Assembly: GCF_051388915.1 (NCBI RefSeq)
Contig: NZ_JBPKBH010000008.1
Span: 186,001 to 250,000, forward strand
From: Yinghuangia sp051388915
GTDB taxonomy: Bacteria > Actinomycetota > Actinomycetes > Streptomycetales > Streptomycetaceae
DNA: 64,000 bases
Direction of reading: 5' to 3'
The position numbers and the translations under genes were made by a program. Under the pieces are notes generated by a model. The model did no database searches and was not told the DNA's origin. It worked only from the letters and a program-made list of their open reading frames with translations. Shown piece after piece: positions 27,901 through 35,377 of this stretch. Each line of letters opens with the position of its first letter. Within the stretch, counting starts at the first letter, position 1.

Positions 27901-28011
27901 TTCCTTCCAGCCCTTCTGTGCCCAGCACGACTAAATTCCACCCGAGATACTCACTGCCCGATTGACGCCGCCGGGAGTTACCGGGGTTGCACCCCGTTTG
28001 TCTCAGGTGTG

Positions 28012-28683
28012 TCACCGTGCCGTCCTCACCACGAAACCGGGCCCGCCGGTCACCGCGGCCTCCACCGCGACCTCCCGAAGATCGCCTACCCGGTCTTCCC
28101 ACGGCGCGTGCAGGCCAACCGCGGATTTGCCCACCGCAATCGCCCGCATTCCGGCCGCCCCCGCGGCCAGCAACCCGGCCTCGGCGTCCTCGAAGACAAG
28201 GCAGTCCGCCGGATCGGCGCCGAGCAGCGCCGCACCGCGGAGATAGCATTCCGGGTCGGGTTTTCCGGCGGCGACGTCCTCGGCCGCGACGAACGCGTCG
28301 GGCACCGGGAGCCCGGCCGCGGCCAGGCGTCCCCGGGCCACCGCCCGCGCGCCCGAGGTGACCACCGTCCAGGCCCACGTCGGCAGTGCGCGCAACAACT
28401 CCGCGGCGCCGGGAAGAGCGGCGATCCCGTCGAAATCGCGGGCCTCGCGGGCAATCAGTTCGCGGGCGCCTTCCTCGGCATTCAGGTGCGGAGCGACCAA
28501 GGCCACCAAATCGACATCACGACGTCCTTGCGACTCGGCGACCGCCACATCCGGATCCACGCCGTTCGCAATAGCCCACTCCCGCAAAATTCGTTCGATC
28601 GTCGGATGCGAATCGACCAGCACGCCGTCAAGATCGAAAAGCACCGCGGAACAACGCAGCCCGGCACCGACTATCTCGTTCAC
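28012..28683 (-). CDS. HAD family hydrolase (sugar-phosphate phosphatase type)
   Basis: 223 residues from a GTG at 28683 (VNEIVGAGLRCSAVLFDLDG). HAD motifs: I DLDGVLVDS (nucleophile and acid Asp), II VVTSGAR, III GKPDPE with the lysine, IV FEDAEAGLLAA. The helical cap after motif I (ERILREWAIANGVD...GRRDVDLVALVAPHL) is of the C1 type seen in glycerol-3-phosphatase and 2-deoxyglucose-6-phosphatase relatives. The protein is cytosolic. The longer frame upstream is Arg/Ser-rich and overlaps the LLM gene's end, so it was rejected. The substrate cannot be deduced. Confidence 0.88.
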   Translation of the reverse strand: MNEIVGAGLRCSAVLFDLDGVLVDSHPTIERILREWAIANGVDPDVAVAESQGRRDVDLVALVAPHLNAEEGARELIAREARDFDGIAALPGAAELLRALPTWAWTVVTSGARAVARGRLAAAGLPVPDAFVAAEDVAAGKPDPECYLRGAALLGADPADCLVFEDAEAGLLAAGAAGMRAIAVGKSAVGLHAPWEDRVGDLREVAVEAAVTGGPGFVVRTAR

Positions 28684-28834
28684 CAACGACCTTTCCCCCG
28701 CGCGGACGCGGCCTCGCCCTGGACGATGAGCCCGGGTGCGGCCCGCCGGGCAGGCGGAGCCGCGCCTCCGGACAGGCGAAAACGTCCGTCCGGCCGCCGA
28801 GTTGGCGGAAAACCACCCGGCCGGCGAACATACC

Positions 28835-29719
28835 TCAGGATTCCAGCGGCATGAGTTCCTGTGTGAACTCGTCCATAAACGCCGCCCAGTTGGCCGGCGG
28901 GGTGGCCGGGCGGATGACGAACTTGCTGATGCCGCCGTCGACAAAGGCGCGGATCAGCTCCCGTGTAGCCGCCCAGCCGTCCGGAATGAGGGCGGCGGGG
29001 TCCGTCTCGGGCGCCCGCTCGCGCAGTGCCCGCAGCAGGGCCTCGGGGTAGTCGCCGAACGCGACCGCGAGGCTGAGGCCGTAGTGGTCGTCGTCGACCG
29101 CCCGCCCCGCCTCGCGCGCTGCCGCCTCGATGGCCGTACGCCCGCTCGCGGCCTCGGCCGCCGTGACGTTCGCGGCCAGCCACCCGTCCGCGAGGCGCCC
29201 GACACGGCGCAGCGCCGCCGGACCGCTGCCGCCCAGCCAGATGTCGAGGGGACGCGCCGGACGCGGCCGCACGGTGATCTCCTCGCACCGGAAGTACTCG
29301 CCCTGGAAGGACACTTCGGTCTCCGAGAGCAGTCGCCGCAGCAGCATCAGCGATTCGTCGAACACCGCCCCCCGCCGCCCCGGGATCGGGAACAGGGGAC
29401 GTTCGAACGCGCGGGCGTGCTGGAGCCCGAACGCCGGGAGGACGCGTCCCGGCGCCAGGTCGGCGAGCGTCGCGAGCTCCTTGGCGACGGCGACGGGATT
29501 GCGCCCGGGCAGCACCGAGACGCCGGTGCCGAGCTTGAGGCGCGTGGTGCGCCCGGCGGCGAACGCCATGCCCACGTGCGGGTCGGGGAGGTCGGCCGAG
29601 ATGGTGTCGGGGAGCCAGAGCGAGTCCACGCCGAGCTTTTCACACGTGTCGACGACGTCCGCGAACGTCGTGTCGTCGTGTGCGCGCGGTCCGATGCCGA
29701 TGCCGATGCGAATCTTCAC
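28835..29719 (-). CDS. LLM class F420-dependent oxidoreductase 3
   Basis: 294 residues from a GTG at 29719. Luciferase-like fold: RIGIGIGP at the N-terminus, FADVVDTCEKLGVDSLWLPDTISADLPDP, RLKLGTGVSVLPGRNPVAVAKELATLADLAPGRVLPAFGLQ and PLDIWLGGSGPAALRRVGRLADGWLA. The GTGVSVLPGRNP and APGR phrases are typical of F420-binding members. A 15-bp symmetric element (29741-29755) is centred 29 bp upstream, inside the last codons of the preceding secreted-protein gene. It is 18 bp from that gene and so may also be transcribed with it. Confidence 0.9.
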   Translation of the reverse strand: MKIRIGIGIGPRAHDDTTFADVVDTCEKLGVDSLWLPDTISADLPDPHVGMAFAAGRTTRLKLGTGVSVLPGRNPVAVAKELATLADLAPGRVLPAFGLQHARAFERPLFPIPGRRGAVFDESLMLLRRLLSETEVSFQGEYFRCEEITVRPRPARPLDIWLGGSGPAALRRVGRLADGWLAANVTAAEAASGRTAIEAAAREAGRAVDDDHYGLSLAVAFGDYPEALLRALRERAPETDPAALIPDGWAATRELIRAFVDGGISKFVIRPATPPANWAAFMDEFTQELMPLES

Positions 29720-29737
29720 CGCCCCACCGTCACCCCG

Positions 29738-30769
29738 TTACTGACGGCTCGTCAATGGTGCTGTGACGAGCGCCGCGGCCACGGCCTTCGCCACCTGGGC
29801 CGCCTCCTCGGCGTCGTCGAGCACGGACTGGCGCACCTGAACCGCCACGTACGGGACGTCGGGGGTGCCGTCGAACGACTTCGGCCCTCCCGTGCCGGCT
29901 GCCTTGTACGCGAGCGCCTGACGCGACCGACTCCCCTCCTCGGCGGCCGGGCACGTGTCCGCCCACGACCGGCAGACGGGGAACCCCGCCTGCTCGACCG
30001 AGGCCGCGATCGCCTCTCCCAGCGAACTGCCCGCGCCCTCGGGCACGTCCACCTCGACATCCGCGACCGCGGCGTGCGGACCGAGCCCGACCAGGCTCAC
30101 CGCGGGCATCGAACGCCCGCGCAGATACTCGCTCCACGCGTGGAACACCGTCGTCTCGCAGACCCAGGGATCGGACGCCGCCTGGCAGTCCGTGGGCAGC
30201 GGCTCCTTCCCCGGATGCGAGCATCCCGCCTCCGGCCCGCCCGCGAACCGCTTCGCACCGGCGACCAGCAGCACGGAGTCCCGGACGCCGCGCGCCACTT
30301 CGACGCCCAGCCGTTCCACGCCGGGCTCGCACACCGGGTGCGGCACGTGGATCGCCACCGAAGTGCCCTCCCCCAGTGCGTACGCGGACCCCCAGCCCGC
30401 ATGCGGATGCGCCAGCGGCGCCACCCGCCCGAAGGCCGTCCCGCTCGGCACGTCGCCGTGGACCGTGCCCGCGTAGCCGCGCGCGCGGAGGGCGTCGTCG
30501 GCGGCCTGCCAGTCGTGCGCGAGCACGCGGTCCAGGCCGCTGCGCAGTGCGGCGCGCACCTCCTCGCCCGGCGCGGTGTAGCCGGTGTCGGGGAGGTTGC
30601 CGAGGTCGCGGCGGACCAGGTCGTACAGGTCGACCGGCTCCGGTGTCCGCACAGTCGGCACCGCCGGGCGAGCCTGGGCGGGAGGCGTCACGCCGACGAG
30701 GGCTCCAACGGCGGCGGCCGCGAGAAGCAGCGGCAGGCGCCGCACACCATTACCACACAATACGGTCAT
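29738..30769 (-). CDS. Secreted protein of unknown function with six cysteines
   Basis: 343 residues. An N-terminal signal peptide (RRLPLLLAAAAVGALVGV, cleavage near AQA) marks it as exported. The mature part contains six cysteines in the contexts VCEPG, GCSHP, DCQAA, VCETT, VCRSW and TCPAA, enough for three disulfides. The segments TSVAIHVPHPVCEPGVERLGVEVARGVRDSVLLVAG and VLDDAEEAAQVAKAVAAALV suggest an alpha/beta arrangement like the N-acetylmuramoyl-L-alanine amidase or GH25 neighbours, but no catalytic motif can be matched. I do not recognise the family. Its final codons contain the operator-like element of the downstream LLM gene. Confidence 0.72.
   Translation of the reverse strand: MTVLCGNGVRRLPLLLAAAAVGALVGVTPPAQARPAVPTVRTPEPVDLYDLVRRDLGNLPDTGYTAPGEEVRAALRSGLDRVLAHDWQAADDALRARGYAGTVHGDVPSGTAFGRVAPLAHPHAGWGSAYALGEGTSVAIHVPHPVCEPGVERLGVEVARGVRDSVLLVAGAKRFAGGPEAGCSHPGKEPLPTDCQAASDPWVCETTVFHAWSEYLRGRSMPAVSLVGLGPHAAVADVEVDVPEGAGSSLGEAIAASVEQAGFPVCRSWADTCPAAEEGSRSRQALAYKAAGTGGPKSFDGTPDVPYVAVQVRQSVLDDAEEAAQVAKAVAAALVTAPLTSRQ
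29741..29755. promoter_or_regulatory. Operator-like element upstream of LLM oxidoreductase 3
   Basis: CTGACGGCTCGTCAA matches the recurrent element with only the last base different. It is centred 29 bp before the LLM start and overlaps the last five codons (LTSRQ) of the upstream gene. Confidence 0.6.
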
Positions 30770-31047
30770 ACTTCACGCTAAGTGATCACGCCAAATACGC
30801 TCCGTCGACACCCCCGGCGGGCCGTCCAGGAAAGCCGATCTCACCAGGAAAGTTCAGGCGTGTCCGCTTACGATCGAAATCGATCAACACATGAGCACTA
30901 TCCGGGATACAGCTCTGTCCAGTCGACACGTTTGGCCTATTCGATCCCGGTTAGTCGTCAGAAGTAACGGCAAGGCTCCAAGGCCGCTGCCCGGACATCG
31001 CACAGACGTCTCCGGCGGCCTTCACCCCCCGACCTCAGGCGGCGCAC

Positions 31048-31425
31048 ATGTACCTTGTCTTCGCCCTCCTGGCTCCGATCGGAATGTTCGGCCTCATATG
31101 GGGTCTCACCTGGTTCGAGGACCGCATGCTGGGTCCCGCCGCCGGTAGAGAGGTATCGCGCCCGGGGCGCGCCACGCCGGATGCCGTTCCGCAGCCCGCC
31201 CCCGAAGCCGTCGCATCGGAGCCGGAACCCGAGACGAAGGAACCCGCCGCCAAGCCGTCGCCCGCCCCGATCCCGCTGCACCCTCTCATCTCGATCCCGG
31301 CCGTGTCGCCGCTGCCGACCCTCGCCGCCGCGTCCGCGGCTGCTGTCACACCGGCCCCGACCCCGGTGCGCCACCACCTGCGCCGCACCCTCAAACGGGG
31401 GCGTGGCCGCCTGCGGGCGGCGTGA
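31048..31425 (+). CDS. Small single-pass membrane protein
   Basis: 125 residues. Residues 2-25 (YLVFALLAPIGMFGLIWGLTWF) form one membrane helix, followed by EDRMLG and a Pro/Ala/Glu-rich tail that ends with a basic patch (RHHLRRTLKRGRGRLRAA). No family is recognised. The start ATG has no ideal RBS. The coding potential is supported mainly by the clear membrane helix at the N-terminus and by the absence of any competing frame. It stands alone between the secreted protein (divergent) and TetR (convergent). Confidence 0.55.
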   Translation: MYLVFALLAPIGMFGLIWGLTWFEDRMLGPAAGREVSRPGRATPDAVPQPAPEAVASEPEPETKEPAAKPSPAPIPLHPLISIPAVSPLPTLAAASAAAVTPAPTPVRHHLRRTLKRGRGRLRAA

Positions 31426-31611
31426 CGGCCAGACGAGCCGCTACTCGGGGTCCGCATCACGGCGCTTCTCGTACTCTGCCCCGAAATGCCTTCGCAATGC
31501 GGCCTGTTCGTAACTGCGTACGAACCACGCGAACAGCGCGCAAGGGCGGCCGCTCAGCCTACGAACGGCTGGGGTTGGGCACGGGCTGGGACTGCGTGCG
31601 GGGTCGGGGTT

Positions 31612-31683
31612 GGGGCCGAGACTCGGATTAGCGCTGGGGCTGAGACTCGGATTAGCGCTGGGGTTGGGGCTGAGACTCGGACT
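31612..31683. repeat. 24-bp tandem repeats at the 3' end of the TetR gene
   Basis: GGGGCYGAGACTCGGATTAGCGCT occurs at 31612-31635 and 31636-31659, and a partial third copy (GGGGCTGAGACTCGGACT) at 31666-31683. The stop codon of the minus-strand TetR gene lies in the second copy, so further TAA-containing copies are downstream of it. Confidence 0.8.
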
Positions 31684-32305
31684 GGGGCTGGGGCCATGCG
31701 GCGATGGCCATCTCTGCGATGTCCAACAGTTCCGCGGCGGTGCCGCCGTCGCGGGCGCGTTGTGACATGCCCTGGAACACCGCCGCGTAGAAGTTCGCCA
31801 TCGCGTGCGGGTCGGCGTCGGGCGCGGTCTCGCCCGCCTCCACGGCGGCCCGGAAGCGGCGCTCGAAGGCAGCGATGTTGTCGGCGCGGAGCGCCCGCAG
31901 GTCGGCCTCCACGTCGCTGCTCTGCTCGGTCACGTTGGTGGCCGCGCAGACGACCAGGCAGCCGCGCGGGTGAGCGGGGTCGGTGAAGGAGGTGGCGGCC
32001 TCGCGCAGCAGCCGGGCGATGCCGTCGTACGCCCGGGGCTCCTCGTTCAGCGCCTTGTGAGTGAAGGCGCCGTGCGTTTCGCCGTACGCCGACACGACCT
32101 CAAGGAACAGGGCCTTCTTGTCCCCGAACGCGGCGTACAGGCTCGGCGGGTTGATGCCCATGGCCCGGGTGAGCTCGCCGATCGAGGTGGCCTCGTAGCC
32201 GCGCTCCCAGAACAGCCGGGTGGCCTTCGCGAGGGCGGCGTCCCGGTCGAAGGCACGGGGGCGCCCGCGCTTGGCGGGGGGCTTGGCCGGGGGCGTGCTG
32301 GTCAT
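31652..32305 (-). CDS. TetR/AcrR family regulator 1
   Basis: 217 residues from an ATG at 32305. The DNA-binding domain is typical: GRPRAFDRDAALAKATRLFWERGYEATSIGELTRAMGINPPSLYAAFGDKKALF. The ligand domain (SFTDPAHPRGCLVVCAATNVT, AMANFYAAVFQGMSQRARDGG) resembles the subfamily that often regulates an adjacent oxidoreductase. The last residues (QPQSESQPQPQR) come from a 24-bp repeat. No SD precedes the ATG, but an extended -10 (TGCTATAGC) lies 9 bp before it, which would give a leaderless mRNA; a symmetric TAGCAATCGCTA overlaps it. The gene is divergent from the SDR at 32483. Confidence 0.88.
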   Translation of the reverse strand: MTSTPPAKPPAKRGRPRAFDRDAALAKATRLFWERGYEATSIGELTRAMGINPPSLYAAFGDKKALFLEVVSAYGETHGAFTHKALNEEPRAYDGIARLLREAATSFTDPAHPRGCLVVCAATNVTEQSSDVEADLRALRADNIAAFERRFRAAVEAGETAPDADPHAMANFYAAVFQGMSQRARDGGTAAELLDIAEMAIAAWPQPQSESQPQPQR

Positions 32306-32318
32306 GGGGCCAAGGCTA

Positions 32319-32330
32319 TAGCAATCGCTA
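32319..32330. promoter_or_regulatory. TetR-type operator over the TetR promoter
   Basis: TAGCAATCGCTA is a near palindrome with TAGC/GCTA arms, typical of TetR operators. It overlaps the extended -10 of the regulator gene on the minus strand (TGCTATAGC), which suits autoregulation. Confidence 0.55.
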
Positions 32331-32393
32331 CAAAAACGACCTGGCGGCCATGCGCGATATACGCGCTCCGCAACCGGAGCACTTGTTCCGTCT

Positions 32394-32425
32394 TTCATAG
32401 CCATGATAGGCATCATGACTATGAA
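32394..32425. promoter_or_regulatory. 14-bp inverted repeat upstream of SDR 2
   Basis: TTCATAGCCATGAT and ATCATGACTATGAA pair at 13 of 14 positions across AGGC. The element lies 58 bp before the SDR start and 89 bp from the TetR start, in a locally AT-rich window. It is a strong operator candidate and unrelated in sequence to the TAGC..GCTA site. Confidence 0.62.
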
Positions 32426-32482
32426 TCAGAGGCGCGGGCGGTCCGCCGCACCACGCCGGACCGGATCCGAAAGGCTCGATCC

Positions 32483-33265
32483 ATGTACGACCTGACCGGC
32501 AGGGTCGCGCTCGTCACCGGCGCGGCGCAGGGCCAAGGGGCAGCGGAGGCAAGGCTGTTCGCGTCCTGCGGAGCGCGTGTCGTGGTGACCGACGTGCTGG
32601 AGGACGCGGGCCGCGCGGTGGCCGCCGAGCTGGGCGACGCCGCGGTGTTCCAGCGCCTCGACGTCGCCGACGAAGCCGACTGGGCCGCCGTCGTCGCCCG
32701 CGCACGCGAGGCATTCGGCCACCTGGACGTCCTGGTCAACAACGCGGCGGCGATGCGGCTGGTGCCCATCGAGGAGGAGTCCGCCGAGGGGTTCCGGCGG
32801 ATCGTCGACATCAACCTCACCGGGACGTTCCTGGGGATCCGCGCGGTTGTCCCGGCGATGCGGGAGGCCGGCGGCGGGTCGATCGTCAACGTCGCGTCGA
32901 TCAGCGGGACGCAGGCGCAGGCGTGGGCGGCGGCGTACTCGGCCTCGAAGTGGGGCGTACGCGGGCTGACCCGCACCGCGGCGATCGAGCTGGGGCCGCT
33001 GGGCATCCGCGTCAACGCGGTCGTGCCGGGGGCGATCCGCAGCGGGATGCTCACCGAGGACCGGTCGGGCGCGGAGCGTGACACGCGCTTCGACGGGTTG
33101 CCGCTGGGGCGGGCGGGCGAGGCGGAGGAGATCGCGCACATGGTTGCGTTCCTCGCGTCGCCGGGGGCGTCGTACACGACGGGCGCCGACTTCACCGTCG
33201 ACGGCGGGTTCACGGCGGGGCCGCGGGCCGCGCCTCGGCCGGAGCGGCCGGTGCTGTTTCACTGA
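32483..33265 (+). CDS. Short-chain dehydrogenase/reductase 2
   Basis: 260 residues from an ATG at 32483 with GAAAGG upstream. Classical SDR: VALVTGAAQGQGAAEARLF (TGxxxGxG), acidic residue in VVVTDVLEDAG indicating NAD(H) rather than NADP(H), NNAA in LVNNAAAM, catalytic Ser in VNVASISG, YSASK as the YxxxK motif and RVNAVVPGAI. This set resembles hydroxysteroid/3-hydroxyacyl dehydrogenase relatives. The divergent TetR gene and intergenic operators make it the probable target of that regulator. It is followed after 108 bp by another SDR in the same direction. Confidence 0.92.
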   Translation: MYDLTGRVALVTGAAQGQGAAEARLFASCGARVVVTDVLEDAGRAVAAELGDAAVFQRLDVADEADWAAVVARAREAFGHLDVLVNNAAAMRLVPIEEESAEGFRRIVDINLTGTFLGIRAVVPAMREAGGGSIVNVASISGTQAQAWAAAYSASKWGVRGLTRTAAIELGPLGIRVNAVVPGAIRSGMLTEDRSGAERDTRFDGLPLGRAGEAEEIAHMVAFLASPGASYTTGADFTVDGGFTAGPRAAPRPERPVLFH

Positions 33266-33373
33266 GAACCGTGGGGCGGGGCAGCAACGAGGTCTGCCAC
33301 CCAGCGAGTTGCGGGCGCGCTCAGTCCTTGGCGACCACTCCCCCGCGCAGCCGGCGGAGGGGCGATTGAGGAG

Positions 33374-34228
33374 ATGGTGGGAGTGACCGTGGGACCTGTC
33401 GAGGCGGCACTGAGCGGCAAGTGCGCCGTGGTCACCGGTGCCAGCCGCGGTATCGGGCGCGCCACCGCCGTGGCACTCGCTCGCGCCGGGGCGTCGGTGG
33501 TCCTCGCCGCGCGGGACGAGGTCGCGTTGAAGGAGGCTGCCGCCGAGGTCGCCGAGGCGCGGCGGCAGGCGTACTCCTGGAGCGGCGGCGATGCGGCGGA
33601 CGACCGTGGGGTGGCCGACCGTGGGGTGGCCGACGGTGAGATGGCTGACGGTGAGGTGGCTGTCGTCGTCGGGGACATCTGCGATGGCGCCCACCGACAG
33701 GAGATCGTCGACACCGCGGTCGCGCGGTTCGGTTCGATCGACATCCTGGTGAACAACGTCGGCGGCGGAACCGCCGGCGGCATCACCGAACTTGACGCCG
33801 ACGGTCTGAACGCCGCCTTCCACCTGAACGTGACCACCGCATACGACATGACCCGGCGTGCCCTCCCCAACCTCCGTGAGGGCGACGGTGGTTCGGTGGT
33901 GATGATGTCCTCGCGGGCGGCGTCGTCCACGGGTGCGGGGCGCATCGCGTACGGCACCGCAAAGGCAGCGCTGAGTCATCTCACGCGCCTGCTGGCCACC
34001 GAACTCGCCCCGCTGGTCCGGGTCAACGCCATCGAACCGGGGCCTGTCGACACGGGCCTGCTCACCGCGGCGCTCACCTCCGCGGAGGTACGCGCCGTCT
34101 TCGACGGCATCCCGATGGGGCGGGCGGGCCTGCCCGAGGAGATTGCGGCGGCGGTCGTGTACCTGGCCTCACCCGCGTCCGCCTGGACGACGGGCAGCGT
34201 GCTGCGCATCGACGGCGGGCGGCCCTGA
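33374..34228 (+). CDS. Short-chain dehydrogenase/reductase 3 with in-frame repeat insertion
   Basis: 284 residues. SDR motifs: AVVTGASRGIGRATAVALA, NNVGGG, catalytic Ser in MMSSRAASS, YGTAK (YxxxK) and RVNAIEPGPV. Between beta-3 and beta-4, where most SDRs have a short loop, there is an insertion of about 25 residues including four 15-bp repeats (DRGVA, DRGVA, DGEMA, DGEVA). Apart from this, the length and fold are normal, so the enzyme may be active with a longer surface loop. The start at 33374 is the first ATG; a GTG a few codons later is possible. It shares direction with SDR 2. Confidence 0.9.
   Translation: MVGVTVGPVEAALSGKCAVVTGASRGIGRATAVALARAGASVVLAARDEVALKEAAAEVAEARRQAYSWSGGDAADDRGVADRGVADGEMADGEVAVVVGDICDGAHRQEIVDTAVARFGSIDILVNNVGGGTAGGITELDADGLNAAFHLNVTTAYDMTRRALPNLREGDGGSVVMMSSRAASSTGAGRIAYGTAKAALSHLTRLLATELAPLVRVNAIEPGPVDTGLLTAALTSAEVRAVFDGIPMGRAGLPEEIAAAVVYLASPASAWTTGSVLRIDGGRP
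33602..33661. repeat. Four in-frame 15-bp tandem repeats inside SDR 3
   Basis: GACCGTGGGGTGGCC occurs twice, followed by GACGGTGAGATGGCT and GACGGTGAGGTGGCT, giving five-residue units. Units 1-2 and 3-4 are near identical within each pair, so two duplication steps are implied. Confidence 0.85.
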
Positions 34229-34283
34229 CGTGACGGTCGGGGCCGTGCCCGAGTCCCGAATCCCGCGGCCCCGTCGACCGGCG

Positions 34284-35039
34284 TCAGCCGACCGGCGGGA
34301 ACCGCGACGCCTGGCGGAGTTCGTCGCGCATCCTGCGCAGGAAGAACACCGCGATACCGACGCCGATCAGCGCCCCGCACACCATGCCGGCCGCCGTCGC
34401 CGCGTCAATCGATCCCAGCCCGATCGGCGCCCCCGCCGTCGCCATGACCACGAGCACGACGACCGCCAACACCGGTACGGCGAGCGCCGCGTACAGCCGC
34501 CGCGTGAAGTAGACGCTGCGCGCCGGGTGCTCCGGGGGATCGGTGAGCCACGCGGCCGGGCCGTCCACGGCCGCGAGCGGGCGCTTGTAATAGGCGAGGA
34601 ACATCCAGTGCCCGCAAGGCTCCCAGCCGTCCGGCGCCAAGTCGGCGGCGTGCGCGGCGCGGTCGCGGCGTTCGACCACGTCGCGGCGGTACTCCCAGCG
34701 AAGCGTGCTCTCGCCCGGGCGGCGGCTCACGAACCGGCCGAGCCGGTCTACGCGTTGGATCTCCCAGCCCTGCGCGCCGAACTTGTTCATCATCCGCTGG
34801 TCGACGTACGCGTCGGCCGTCCACACCCAGCGCTCCGCACCTGGCTCCGGCTCCCCCGGCCCGCCCGTTCCGGCCAGCCGGGCGGCGAACTCGTCGACGG
34901 GGCCGAACTCGGCGTACGGGTCCGCCTCGGCGTCGGCCGCGTAGCCGGCGAGCTCGTCCACCGTCATGGCCACCCGTGCCTCCGGCACACCGCGCGCGTG
35001 CAGCGCGGCGGCCAGCTCCTCGAAGTACTCCGCGGCCAT
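34284..35039 (-). CDS. DUF2812-type membrane protein paired with PadR
   Basis: 251 residues from an ATG at 35039 sharing one base with the PadR stop (TGATG). An N-terminal helical domain (MAAEYFEELAAALHARGVPEARVAMTVDELAGYAADA) of the kind found in DUF1700/HAAS-type partners is followed by two WEIQR/GWEPCGHWMFLAYYKRP segments that match DUF2812, and by two membrane helices (YAALAVPVLAVVVLVVMATAG; AAGMVCGALIGVGIAVFFLRR). DUF2812 proteins are commonly encoded beside PadR regulators and are thought to sense or act at the membrane, function unknown. Confidence 0.82.
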   Translation of the reverse strand: MAAEYFEELAAALHARGVPEARVAMTVDELAGYAADAEADPYAEFGPVDEFAARLAGTGGPGEPEPGAERWVWTADAYVDQRMMNKFGAQGWEIQRVDRLGRFVSRRPGESTLRWEYRRDVVERRDRAAHAADLAPDGWEPCGHWMFLAYYKRPLAAVDGPAAWLTDPPEHPARSVYFTRRLYAALAVPVLAVVVLVVMATAGAPIGLGSIDAATAAGMVCGALIGVGIAVFFLRRMRDELRQASRFPPVG

Positions 35040-35377
35040 CAGTTGACACCACCCTTCGCCAGTGCGGCACGTACCGCATCGTGGAACTCCAGCCAGGCCG
35101 CGCCCTGTTCGCGCAGCGCGTCGCGGCCGCCCGCGGTGAGCCGGTAGTAGCGGCGGCCCGGCCCCCGTTCGGCCGCCCTGAACTCCGCCTCCACCAGACC
35201 CGCTTCCTCCAGTCGGTTCAGCACGGGATACAGCGTTCCGCCGCGGATCTGGCCCAACCCAGCCCCGTCCAGCGTCTTCGCGATCTCGTAGCCGTAGCTC
35301 TCGCCGCCCACGAGGCAGGACAGCACGGCCAGGTCCAGCACACCCTTCAGCCAGCTCGCCCGGCGGTCTGTACTCAT
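35039..35377 (-). CDS. PadR family transcriptional regulator
   Basis: 112 residues. The PadR winged helix is plain: LKGVLDLAVLSCLVGGESYGYEIAKTLDGAGLGQIRGGTLYPVLNRLEEAGLVEAEF and GPGRRYYRLTAGGRDAL. It belongs to the short subfamily PadR-s2. The membrane-protein partner follows with a one-base overlap. A symmetric AGATAGG-N7-CCTATCT lies 22-42 bp upstream of its start and is a good autoregulatory operator. Confidence 0.92.
   Translation of the reverse strand: MSTDRRASWLKGVLDLAVLSCLVGGESYGYEIAKTLDGAGLGQIRGGTLYPVLNRLEEAGLVEAEFRAAERGPGRRYYRLTAGGRDALREQGAAWLEFHDAVRAALAKGGVN

Noticed and set aside
31422..31631. Small plus-strand frame after the small membrane protein
   Set aside because: Arg/Gly-rich, runs into the 24-bp repeats, no RBS or conserved features.
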